From Pseudomonadota bacterium (GTDB taxonomy: Archaea > Thermoplasmatota > SW-10-69-26 > JACQPN01 > JAJPHT01): a stretch of 64,000 nt of DNA. The notes beneath the pieces were generated by a model. That model was not told the origin of the DNA and made no database searches. It was given only the letters and a program-made list of their open reading frames with translations. A program made the position numbers and the translations under genes. This document shows positions 1 to 8,800 of this stretch, piece after piece; positions within the stretch are counted from its first letter, which is position 1; each line of letters starts with the position of its first letter. The stretch spans positions 1 to 64,000 of the forward strand of contig JAJPHT010000046.1 of the NCBI GenBank assembly GCA_021325135.1. The letters are read 5' to 3'.

Positions 1-89
1 ACGCTGAGGTTCTTCGTCGCGCAGAAGGCCAGGATGCCGGTCATGTTGGAGAAGCCGGCGAGGGTGGAGGAGGGAACGTCGGGGTGCAT
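1..89 (-). CDS. N-terminus of a protein running off the window edge (MHPDVPSSTLAGFSNMTGILAFCATKNLS...)
   Basis: Open minus-strand frame from ATG (cat at 87-89) to the window edge; too short to assign a family. Confidence 0.35.
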   Translation of the reverse strand, partial: MHPDVPSSTLAGFSNMTGILAFCATKNLS

Positions 90-329
90 GAGACGGCCCT
101 CCTGGGGCCCCCTAGTTCCTGCTTGTTGAACGCGGGCTCTCAAGTCGGGCAACGCACGTTCTAGGGAGCGGACCCTGGGCCACGCCGGCCAGGCTGGGCG
201 CGCCCGGGCGAGCCTGACCCGAGGTCGGCGGAGGCGGCCCAAGCCGGGCTCACCTTTGCTCACCTGCGCCCACCTCCGCTCAGGTTCGAACAGGTCAAGC
301 CTCTTGGCCGGACCCTCTCCCGGCTGCGC

Positions 330-1724
330 CTACCTCAGCGCAGCCCCGTCGCTGAGCCCTCCGGCGTACACCGTGGCGGAGAGCATCCTCTCGTTGGCGT
401 CGCCGCTCCAGGTGGCGTGGGGCTGCCCGTCGGGGGCGATGGTGACCTCGAAGAAGTCGAGGAGGCTGCGGTCGCGGCCGGTGAGGCTGCACAGCAGGCC
501 GTCGGTGCAGATGGTGCCGATGTGGGTGGGCTGGCTGTTGAGGAGGGCGCCCTTCCAGGTGGGCTTCTCGGCGTCGCCGGTGGCGCTCTCGACGAGGTGG
601 ACGTTCCACAGGTCGGGGGCGACCTCGTTGGGGGCTCCGAGGGTGCCTTCGTACCAGGCGATGGCGATGCGGCCCGGCTTGCCGGCGGCGACCCAGGGGA
701 AGAGGGCGGTGTTGCCTTCGGGGGAGACGACGACGGGCTTGCTCCAGGTGGCGCCCTTGTCCTTGCTCACGAGGAGGTGGACGACGGCGCGGTTGGCGGC
801 CTTGACGGGGACGTTGTCGGGGAGGGTGTCGTCGCTGGCGTAGACGAGGTAGACGGTGCCGGCGCTGTCAACGGCGGCGACGGGGAAGATGCTGGTGGGG
901 AAGCCCAGGAGGAGAGTGCGGCTGATGGGGGCGGCGAGGACCTTGGTCCAGTTGTGGCCGAAGTCGTCGGTGCGGGCGACGACGATGCCCTTGCCGTCGT
1001 CGATGTAGGGGACGTAGATGGAGGACGAGCTGGGGTCGTGGACGATGGGGCCGGCGACGTGGTCGGACTCCCAGTATTGCAGCGAGTCCCAGGTCTTGCC
1101 GCCGTCGACGCTGTGGCGGAAGGCGAGCTTGCCGCCGTCCTTGGTGTCGCGCCAGTCGACGACGACGTGGCCGTTGCCCCAGGCGTCGATCCACTCGCGG
1201 TCGGAGCCGGTCTTGTTGGAGAGGTCCACGGGCTTGGTCCAGGTGACGCCCTTGTCGGTGGAGGCCTGGAAGGGGATGGGGCCGCTGCTGCCGCTCAGGC
1301 CGGCCCAGTAGATGCTGCCGTTGGCGTCGATGGCGATGTCGCCGTCGCCGCCGCCGTCGAGGCCGGGGTCCTTCTTCTCGAAGCCGGGCGGGCAGACGGG
1401 GGGCGTGGGGATGAGGCCCGTGTCGCAGGCGTCGCTGCCCAGGGCCTTCCACGACTTGCCGGAGTCGTCGCTGCGCCAGAGGTAGAGCGGCGTCGTGACG
1501 TAGAGCGTGCCGTCGGGGGCGGCGGCGATGTTGGGCTCGGCGCCGATCTGCGCGACCCCCAGCTTGACGTCGGGGAGGACCTTGAGGTCCTTCAGCTCGG
1601 GGCGCACGTCGGGCGCCGCGCTGGCGGAGGTGGAGGCGGTGCTGGCGGGCGTCTCCTGTTGGACGCAGCCGGGCACGAGGAGCGCGGCGGCGAGCGCCAG
1701 GGCGAAGGCGAGCCTGGGGACCAT
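330..1724 (-). CDS. BNR/sialidase-fold lipoprotein
   Basis: Lipobox LLVPGC; repeated Asp-box-like motifs (SDDSGKSWKAL, STDKGVTWTK, SVDGGKTWDS, SKDKGATWSK). Confidence 0.85.
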   Translation of the reverse strand: MVPRLAFALALAAALLVPGCVQQETPASTASTSASAAPDVRPELKDLKVLPDVKLGVAQIGAEPNIAAAPDGTLYVTTPLYLWRSDDSGKSWKALGSDACDTGLIPTPPVCPPGFEKKDPGLDGGGDGDIAIDANGSIYWAGLSGSSGPIPFQASTDKGVTWTKPVDLSNKTGSDREWIDAWGNGHVVVDWRDTKDGGKLAFRHSVDGGKTWDSLQYWESDHVAGPIVHDPSSSSIYVPYIDDGKGIVVARTDDFGHNWTKVLAAPISRTLLLGFPTSIFPVAAVDSAGTVYLVYASDDTLPDNVPVKAANRAVVHLLVSKDKGATWSKPVVVSPEGNTALFPWVAAGKPGRIAIAWYEGTLGAPNEVAPDLWNVHLVESATGDAEKPTWKGALLNSQPTHIGTICTDGLLCSLTGRDRSLLDFFEVTIAPDGQPHATWSGDANERMLSATVYAGGLSDGAALR

Positions 1725-1813
1725 GCGCCCTGGCCAGGCGGAGGTCGTCTTAAGGATTCACGCAGGCCCCGTGCCCAAGCGAGGCTTATGGGCCCCGTTC
1801 GCGATGCGCGGCC

Positions 1814-2980
1814 ATGCCTCGGGGCTTCGCCAGCCGCATGGGTCGCATGAGGGAGTCGGGGACCGTCAAGATCACCGACGCGGTGGGGAGGCTGCGCCGC
1901 GAGGGGCGCGAGATCGTCTCCTTCAGCGTGGGCGAGCCCGACTTCGACACGCCCGAGCCCGCGCGGGAGGCGCTGAAGGCCGCGGTGGACGCGGGGCACA
2001 CGCACTACGTCAGCGCGTGGGGCATTCCCGAGCTTCGCGAGGCCATCGCGCAGAAGTCGCAGAAGGAGAACGGCATCCCCGCCAAGGCGGCGAACGTGCT
2101 GGTGACGCCCGCGAAGCAGGCCATCTTCTACGCCATTCTCGCCACGGTGGAGGAGGGGGACGAGGTGCTGATCCCCGACCCCGCGTGGGTGAGCTACGAG
2201 CCCATCGTGTCGCTGGCGGGCGGCAAGGTCGTGCGCGTGCCGGCCACCCTGGAGACCGACTTCCGCATGACGCCCGAGGCGGTCGCGGAGCGCGTCACCG
2301 GGAAGACGAAGCTCCTCATCGCCAACAGCCCCAGCAACCCCACGGGGGGCGTGGCGACGCCGGAGGACGTGCGCGGCTGGTGCGACCTCGCCAAGGACCA
2401 CGACCTCTGGCTCCTCAGCGACGAATTGTACGAGAAGATCCTCTACGAGGGCTCGCACGTGAGCCCCGCGAGCCTGCCGGGCATGGCGGAGCGCACGCTC
2501 ACGGTGAACGGCTTCAGCAAGGCCTACGCCATGACGGGCTGGCGCATGGGCTGGCTCGTGGGCGACGCGCCCGTGATGAAGGAGATCGTGAAGCTCCAGC
2601 AGCACAGCCTCACGCACCCCGCGTCCTACTCGCAGCACGGCGCGCTGGAGGCCCTGCGCATGGACCAAACGCCGGTGCGGGAGATGGTGGAGGAGTTCCG
2701 CGCCCGCCGCGACCTCATGGTGAAGGGCCTGCGCGAGATCCCCGGCTGGGAGTGCAACGTGCCCAAGGGCGCGTTCTACGTCTTCGCGCGCTACCACCAC
2801 AAGCTCAGCAGCCTGGAGATGGCGGAGCGCCTCCTCTTCGACGGGGGCGTCGCGGTGACGCCCGGCATCGAGTTCGGGCCCCTGGGCGAGGGGCACGTGC
2901 GCATCTCGTACGCCAACTCGCGGGAGAACCTTGAGAAGGGGCTCGCGAGGATGGCCGAGGTGTCGGCCAAACTTCCTTGA
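1814..2980 (+). CDS. PLP-dependent class I aminotransferase (aspartate aminotransferase-like)
   Basis: SVGEPDFDTP, NSPSNPTGG, NGFSKAYAMTGWRMGW (PLP lysine region). Confidence 0.93.
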   Translation: MPRGFASRMGRMRESGTVKITDAVGRLRREGREIVSFSVGEPDFDTPEPAREALKAAVDAGHTHYVSAWGIPELREAIAQKSQKENGIPAKAANVLVTPAKQAIFYAILATVEEGDEVLIPDPAWVSYEPIVSLAGGKVVRVPATLETDFRMTPEAVAERVTGKTKLLIANSPSNPTGGVATPEDVRGWCDLAKDHDLWLLSDELYEKILYEGSHVSPASLPGMAERTLTVNGFSKAYAMTGWRMGWLVGDAPVMKEIVKLQQHSLTHPASYSQHGALEALRMDQTPVREMVEEFRARRDLMVKGLREIPGWECNVPKGAFYVFARYHHKLSSLEMAERLLFDGGVAVTPGIEFGPLGEGHVRISYANSRENLEKGLARMAEVSAKLP

Positions 2981-3038
2981 TGATCGCTTCGTCACGCTTC
3001 TCGATGCGACCAGCGAAGAGGGCATCCCTCGGGGGCCG

Positions 3039-4193
3039 CTACTCCAGCTTCTTCCCCGCGGCCAGCTCCTCGAAGGTGGAGTAGATGCGGCGCATGCCTT
3101 CGCGGATGTTGCTCTCGCTGGTGGCGTAGGAGAGGCGGATGTGCCCCGCGCCGAGGTCGCCGAACGCGCTGCCCGGCGTCACGACGACGTTGCGGCGCTT
3201 CAGCAGGTGCAGCGCGAGGTCGCCGCAGTCCACGTCGTGGTCGTAGGAGCAGAAGGCGTAGAACGCGCCCTCGGGCTTCACGATGTCCAGGCCGGGCACC
3301 TCCTTGACGAGCTTGGTGACGAGGTCGCGGCGCTCGCGGAAGGTCTGCACCATGCCGTGCACGAAGTCCTGGGGCCCCTCCAGCGCGGCGAGGCACGCGT
3401 ACTGCGTGGGCGTCGCGGGGCAGGCCACCAGGTGGTAGTTCATGCGCTTGATGGGCTCGGCCAGCGCGGGGTCGGCGACGATGTAGCCGATGCGCCACCC
3501 CGTCATGGCGTAGGCCTTGCTGAAGGTGTTGAGGTAGACGGTGCTCTCGTACTTGCCCAGGAAGCTCGCGTGGGGGCGGTCGTACGTGATGGTGTCGTAC
3601 GCCTCGTCGGTGATGAGGAGGAGGCCGTGCTCGCGGGCGAAGTCCACGATGTAGTCCACGTCCTTCTCGCGCAGGCACGCGCCCGTGGGGTTGCTGGGGG
3701 AGTTGACGATGATGGCCTTCGTCTTCTCGGTCACGAGCTGGCGCAGGTCGTCGACGCGCGGCCGGTAGTGGAACTCCTTGCGCAGCGGGTAGTAGACGGG
3801 CACGCCGCCCACGAGGACCGTGTGCGGGCGGTAGAGCACGAAGCCCGGGTTGGGCATCAGCACCTCGTCGCCCGGGTTGATGAACGACGCGATGGTGGCG
3901 TAGAGGCCGCTGGTGCTGCCCGTGGTGACGATGACGTGCGACGGGTCGATGGTGCGCAGGCGGCTGCGCTCCTTCTCCGCGATGGCGGCGCGAAGCTCGG
4001 GGATGCCGCTGCTGGGGCCGTAGTTGTTCTTCCCTTCGCGCATCGCGCGGGCGAACGCCTCGATGACGAAGTCGGGGGGCTGGAAGTCGGGCTCGCCGAT
4101 GCCGAAGTTGATCGCGTCCTTGCCCGCCATCTCGAACATCTTCCGGATGCCCGAGAGGGGCAGGTCGCGCATGCGTCGAGCCTGCTCCACCAT
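3039..4193 (-). CDS. PLP-dependent class I aminotransferase, paralogue of the convergent upstream gene
   Basis: GIGEPDFQPPDFV, NSPSNPTGAC, NTFSKAYAMTGWRIGY; start trimmed from the 993-aa ORF to MVEQARRMRDLPLSG. Confidence 0.92.
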   Translation of the reverse strand: MVEQARRMRDLPLSGIRKMFEMAGKDAINFGIGEPDFQPPDFVIEAFARAMREGKNNYGPSSGIPELRAAIAEKERSRLRTIDPSHVIVTTGSTSGLYATIASFINPGDEVLMPNPGFVLYRPHTVLVGGVPVYYPLRKEFHYRPRVDDLRQLVTEKTKAIIVNSPSNPTGACLREKDVDYIVDFAREHGLLLITDEAYDTITYDRPHASFLGKYESTVYLNTFSKAYAMTGWRIGYIVADPALAEPIKRMNYHLVACPATPTQYACLAALEGPQDFVHGMVQTFRERRDLVTKLVKEVPGLDIVKPEGAFYAFCSYDHDVDCGDLALHLLKRRNVVVTPGSAFGDLGAGHIRLSYATSESNIREGMRRIYSTFEELAAGKKLE

Positions 4194-4313
4194 GGGGCCC
4201 GCCACCCGTCGGGCCTCACTTCTGCCTTTCGTGCAAGGTCGTGACACGGCGCCGGCAAGGGCCGACAATCTGACGGCGCATGCCTTATCCGAGCCCCGCC
4301 GGTTCGCGCCGCC

Positions 4314-5597
4314 ATGAGCCGCGCCGACCTCCTGGTGAAGGGCCGCGTCCTCGCCGACGGCCGCATCGCGAGGGGGTCCTTCGGCGTGCGGGACGGACGC
4401 GTCGTTCCGGCCACGGAGGACGCGGCGCAGGTCTTGGACTTCGGCGACCTCCTCGTGGTCCCCGGCGCCATCGACCCCCACGTCCACTTCCGCGACCCCG
4501 GCGCTCCCCAGAAGGAGGACTTCGGCAGCGGCACCAGGGCTGCGGCGCTGGGCGGCGTGACGACGGTCATGGACATGCCCAACACGAATCCGCCTGTGTT
4601 CACGCGCGCTGCGCTGGAGGACAAGCTCGCCCGCGCCCGCGCCAAGGCGCACGTCGACTTCGGCCTCTACGCAGGCCTCGACGAGAAGGGCGAGGCGCTC
4701 TCCATCCTCCGCGAAGCCAGCGCGGTCAAGGTCTACCTGGGCGCCACCACCGGGCACCTCCTCGTGCGCGATCCCGACCTCGTGCGCCGCGCGCTGGTGG
4801 CGGCCGCCGCGGCGGGGCGCACGGTGGCGTTCCACGCCGAGAGCCAGGCGTGCCTGGAGCGCCACGCCCACGCGCTGGACGACTCGTACCCCAGCCACGC
4901 CCACGCGCGCCCCGCCGAGTGCGAGGCCGAGGCCATCCGCATGCTGGCGGCCGCCGCGGCGGGCACGGGCGCGCGCGTCCACATCGCGCACCTCTCCACG
5001 GCGAAGGGGCTCGCGGCCATGGGCGGCACGCCCTTCAGCGCCGAGGTCTGCCCTCACCACCTCCTGCTCACGCAGGACGCCCTGCGCGGCGGCGGCGCGT
5101 TCAAGATGAACCCGCCCCTGCGCGAGCAGGATGATATCAACGCCCTGTGGCGCGCGCTCGCGGAGGGCCGCGTCGCGTGCCTCGCCAGCGACCACGCGCC
5201 CCACACCCGGGAGGAGAAGGCGGCCCCGCGGCAGGGCGAATGCCCCGCGGGCGTGCCGGGCGTGCAGACGCTTCTGCCCGTGCTGCTGCCCTTCGCGAAG
5301 ACGGGGCGCATCGGCCTCGCGCGCCTCCTGGACGCCTCCGTCGCGGCGGCGCGCCTTTTCGGCCTCCCCCGCAAGGGCTCCCTGGCGCCGGGCATGGACG
5401 CCGACTTCGCGGTGTACGACCTGGACGAGGAGCGCCCCGTGCGCGGCGCGGAGATGGCGAGCCGCGCGGGGTGGACCCCCTTCGAGGGCATGCCCGCCGT
5501 CTTCCCGCGGCACGTCTTCCTGCGCGGCGCGCCCGTGGTGGAGGAGGGCCGCTTCGTGGGCTCGCCGGGCGCGGGCCGCTTCGTGGCGCCCCCCTAG
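4314..5597 (+). CDS. pyrC: Dihydroorotase
   Basis: DPHVHFRDPG metal site, HAESQ, HIAHLST, SDHAPH. Confidence 0.93.
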   Translation: MSRADLLVKGRVLADGRIARGSFGVRDGRVVPATEDAAQVLDFGDLLVVPGAIDPHVHFRDPGAPQKEDFGSGTRAAALGGVTTVMDMPNTNPPVFTRAALEDKLARARAKAHVDFGLYAGLDEKGEALSILREASAVKVYLGATTGHLLVRDPDLVRRALVAAAAAGRTVAFHAESQACLERHAHALDDSYPSHAHARPAECEAEAIRMLAAAAAGTGARVHIAHLSTAKGLAAMGGTPFSAEVCPHHLLLTQDALRGGGAFKMNPPLREQDDINALWRALAEGRVACLASDHAPHTREEKAAPRQGECPAGVPGVQTLLPVLLPFAKTGRIGLARLLDASVAAARLFGLPRKGSLAPGMDADFAVYDLDEERPVRGAEMASRAGWTPFEGMPAVFPRHVFLRGAPVVEEGRFVGSPGAGRFVAPP

Positions 5598-5980
5598 GGC
5601 CAACCGCTTCGCAGCGGGTCGCCCTCGTCCAGCGTGGGCACGGGCCGCGCGCCGCATCGCCTCGCGTGCTCGCGCCACGCCGGGCCGTGCCCCTCGTCCT
5701 CGTCGAAGAGGAGCGCCGCGGCGTGGGCGATCTCGTGGCGCACGGTCTCCAGGAGGAGATCGCCCCGCACGTGGGCCGAGAGGAGGAAAGGCTCCAGCAC
5801 GCGCCACGGCCCGGCGCCGCGCGTGTTCGTGGCCGCGAAGAGGTCGCGCCGGTCCACCACGTCGACGCCGGGGAAGGGCGGGAGCGCGCCCCCGTAGACC
5901 TCGCGGTTGATGCGCTCGTACTCCTGGCGGAACACCGCGGCCGCGTCCGGCACGGGGCGCCAAGGGCGCTCCTTCGTCAT
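5594..5980 (-). CDS. SprT-like zinc metalloprotease-domain protein
   Basis: RHEIAHAAALLFDEDEGHGPAWREHARRCG: HExxH plus distal H typical of SprT-like/WLM zincins; start at the shared CATG. Confidence 0.8.
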   Translation of the reverse strand: MTKERPWRPVPDAAAVFRQEYERINREVYGGALPPFPGVDVVDRRDLFAATNTRGAGPWRVLEPFLLSAHVRGDLLLETVRHEIAHAAALLFDEDEGHGPAWREHARRCGARPVPTLDEGDPLRSGWP

Positions 5981-6254
5981 GAAGACCGGCCCGATCGATC
6001 TTCGGGCCGTCAAGCTCCATGCTTTCGCGTTGGGACTCGCGGGCGTGGAGCGCAGGCGCGTGGACTCCTCGGCGGTCGCGTCGGTGGGCTACGACGCCGC
6101 GCGCCGCGTGCTGGAGGTGGAGTACCGGGGCGGCGGCGCCTACGCCTACGCGGGCGTGCCGCCGCGCACTTACGCCGCGCTCCTGGCCGCCTCCAGCAAG
6201 GGGGCGTTCGTCAACGCGCGCGTCAAGGGGCGATACCCCTTCAGGCGGCGATGA
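5979..6254 (+). CDS. KTSC-domain small protein
   Basis: VDSSAVASVGYDAARRVLEVEYRGGGAYAYAGVPPRTYAALLAASSKGAFVNARVKGRYPFRR resembles KTSC (SxxIxxVGYD...L.V.F..G..Y.Y..VP...Y..L..A.S.G.F.N..I). Confidence 0.8.
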   Translation: MKTGPIDLRAVKLHAFALGLAGVERRRVDSSAVASVGYDAARRVLEVEYRGGGAYAYAGVPPRTYAALLAASSKGAFVNARVKGRYPFRRR

Positions 6255-8556
6255 GGGGCAGCCGCGTCTGGCGCGGGCCCGGCGTCGTCTCCTCGGCGAG
6301 GCGCGCCTCGTCGTAGCCCAAGGGGAGCAGGATGGAGGCGAGGCCGCGCAGCACGAGGGCCTCGTAGGCGGCGCGGTCGTACTCCTCGTCCCCCTTCCAG
6401 AGGCGCTTCTCGCGCACGCGCGCCTCGGGGTCGCGGCTCTCCGCGTCGGTGACGACGACGCGCACCTCGTCGCCGGGCGGCACGCGGATGCCGCGCTTGC
6501 GAAGCTGCCGCAGCGCGGCGTGCGCGTGCCCCATGGCGCGGTACTGCTCCAATTCCTGCCCGACGCGCAGCGCGATCCACAGCTCGTCGCTCGCGCACTG
6601 GCCGGCGCGCACGCGCTCCAGCACGCGCGCCGCCTTCGCGAGGCCGCGCGGGACGGCCTCGCGGACCTCCTGCGCGGTGCGCGCCTCCGCCATGGTCTCC
6701 AGCAGGGCCTTTTGAGCCTCGCAGACGACGCCGGGCGCGCTGCCCTGGCGGAACTCGACGCCTCGCACCTTGAGGCGCCCGCTGGCCAGCACGTCGACGT
6801 CCTGCCCCATCTGGCTGCGGCTGGGCGCGTCGGGCGCCACGTCGAAGACGCCGTAGAAGCGGTTGGGCGCGCCGATCTGCCGCGCGCCCTGCGCCTGGTG
6901 CGCGCGCGTGGGGAGGAAGACGATCCAGTCGAAGCGTCCCACGGGGTCGAAGCGGATGCCCGTCTCGCGCTGCACCGCCGCGGCCAGCGCCTCGGGGGGC
7001 GAGACGACGGAGCGCGCGCGGCGCAGCCACAGGCTGTCCACGATGCCGTGCAGCACGTCCCAGCCGTGCTCCTGCGCGACCTCCGCCGCGGTGAGGAGCA
7101 CCTCGCGCCCCCACGCGCACGTCGCCTCGTGCGCCTCGATGCAGCCGAAGCGCGCGTTGCGGTACCCCTGGTAGCCGAACGAGACGACGTTGAGCCACTT
7201 CAGCGCGTCCACGCGCCCCTGGTACTCCTGGCGGCGGCTGGGGTCCGCCTTGCGCTTGCGCTTGAGGTCCTCGCGCCGCGCCACCAGGCGCTCCAGCACG
7301 CGGGGCACGAGGCCGCGCGTCGCGCACACGTGATAGCCCGTCTGCGGCACGAAGCTCGCGGGGGGCAGCGTCGCGGGGTCGCAGCAGGAGCAGAGGATCG
7401 CCTCGGAGCCCAGGTTGTGCCGCGCGATGAGCGAAGGGTAGAGCGACGCGAAGTCGAGCTCGATCACGTCCTCGTGCAGGCCCACCACGGGGTCGTAGAT
7501 GTAGCCGCCGCGGTCCGCCTTCACGAGGCTGCGCAGCGTCTTGGGCTTCTCGGGGAGGTTCTTCTTCCACGGGATGAGGCGCCCCTCGCGCTTCGCCTGG
7601 CCGATCTGGATGGCCGTGACCGCGGTGCCCGCCTCCAGGCGCGCGATCTCCTGGAGCGGGATGCCCGAGATGCGCGCCATGTCCACGACGCCCGAGAGGT
7701 CCGTCTCGGAGAAGAAGAAGCTCTCGTGGAGGTCCACGTGGATGCGCCCGGGGAGCGGCTGGCTCTGCGCGCGGTACTTGATCTTCCCGTAGGTGAAGAA
7801 GCTCCGCTCGCGCCGCGAGGGGAGGAAGCCCGCGTCGCGCCCCAGGCGCCAGCCCTCAAGGCCCAGCGCCTTCGCGCGCCCCGCCAGGTGGCGCAGCAGC
7901 CAGCGGTCGCCGCCCCGTGTGTAGACGACGTCGGGGTCGAGGCGCGCGACGCGCGCCGCCGCGTCGCGGAGCACGTCCTCCTCGCGGCCCGTGAAGGTGA
8001 TGTCATCCACCGTGACGCTCGCCACGGGGTCGTCGGGCGCGGTGCCGGGGCCCTCGCTGCGCGTCGTGGCGGAGAGGAGCGCCTCGCGGAGGTCGGGGGG
8101 CGGGTAGTCGAGGCTCCAGGCGTCCTCGCCCTCCACGAGGGAGAGGTCGGAGCGCACGCGGGCGAAGGGGAAGACGCCGCGGGCGATGAAGAAGCGCTGG
8201 CTCATGCGCAGGTCCACGTCGTAGAGGTCGAGGTCGCGGTGCTCGCCGCGGGCGTCCACCATCTGCGCGACGGGGAGGAGGCGCCGCGAGTCGAGCATGG
8301 GGACCTTGAGCACGCGGCGCGCGCCCGCCGAGAGGCCCAGCTTGTGCGACTCGAAGGCGGGCTCGCCGACGCCGGGCACGAGGGGGAGGTCGTGGGCGAG
8401 GCGCGACAATTCGCGGCGCGGGCCCGCGACGTAGAACTCGGGAGTGAAGGGCGCGCGCACCGCGCGGGCGGGGCGGCCGCCGCCCCCGATCCACGTCACC
8501 ATCTCGCGCCGCGCGGGGTCGGCGTAGCTGTCGAGGATGACGCCTTCACCGGGCAC
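6241..8556 (-). CDS. polB: Divergent family-B DNA polymerase with degenerate exonuclease motifs and altered motif C
   Basis: DFASLYPSLIARHN (motif A), LKWLNVVSFGYQGY (motif B-like), LHGIVDSLWL where YGDTDS is expected (motif C); GTG start. Confidence 0.85.
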   Translation of the reverse strand: MPGEGVILDSYADPARREMVTWIGGGGRPARAVRAPFTPEFYVAGPRRELSRLAHDLPLVPGVGEPAFESHKLGLSAGARRVLKVPMLDSRRLLPVAQMVDARGEHRDLDLYDVDLRMSQRFFIARGVFPFARVRSDLSLVEGEDAWSLDYPPPDLREALLSATTRSEGPGTAPDDPVASVTVDDITFTGREEDVLRDAAARVARLDPDVVYTRGGDRWLLRHLAGRAKALGLEGWRLGRDAGFLPSRRERSFFTYGKIKYRAQSQPLPGRIHVDLHESFFFSETDLSGVVDMARISGIPLQEIARLEAGTAVTAIQIGQAKREGRLIPWKKNLPEKPKTLRSLVKADRGGYIYDPVVGLHEDVIELDFASLYPSLIARHNLGSEAILCSCCDPATLPPASFVPQTGYHVCATRGLVPRVLERLVARREDLKRKRKADPSRRQEYQGRVDALKWLNVVSFGYQGYRNARFGCIEAHEATCAWGREVLLTAAEVAQEHGWDVLHGIVDSLWLRRARSVVSPPEALAAAVQRETGIRFDPVGRFDWIVFLPTRAHQAQGARQIGAPNRFYGVFDVAPDAPSRSQMGQDVDVLASGRLKVRGVEFRQGSAPGVVCEAQKALLETMAEARTAQEVREAVPRGLAKAARVLERVRAGQCASDELWIALRVGQELEQYRAMGHAHAALRQLRKRGIRVPPGDEVRVVVTDAESRDPEARVREKRLWKGDEEYDRAAYEALVLRGLASILLPLGYDEARLAEETTPGPRQTRLPLIAA

Positions 8557-8800
8557 GCGCGGCGGCCTCCCGGCGCAGGGCGGCGATCTCGCGCTCGTGC
8601 TCCAGCAGCACCGCGAGGAGGACCGCCTGCATGGGGTCCAGGGGGGACTGGTTCGCGGTGGCGCTGGCGTGCGAGCGCGCCTTCTGCCAGAGGGCGTCGA
8701 AGAGGCGCTGCTCCTCCTCGGTCAGGCCGCGGCGGAAGTCGCGCCACTCGAACTCCAGCGCGTCCAGGAGGCGGCGCGACGTGGGCAGCGTGCGGCCCAT
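8546..8800 (-). CDS. Small predicted helical protein (84 aa) between the RecA-like gene and the PolB gene
   Basis: MGRTLPTSRRLLDALEFEWRDFRRGLTEEEQRLFDALWQKARSHASATANQSPLDPMQAVLLAVLLEHEREIAALRREAAARAR; start/stop overlaps with both neighbours. Confidence 0.8.
   Translation of the reverse strand: MGRTLPTSRRLLDALEFEWRDFRRGLTEEEQRLFDALWQKARSHASATANQSPLDPMQAVLLAVLLEHEREIAALRREAAARAR

Noticed and set aside
281-290. GGTTCGAAC-like tRNA T-arm sequence
   Set aside because: No acceptor stem, anticodon arm or D-arm could be placed around it.
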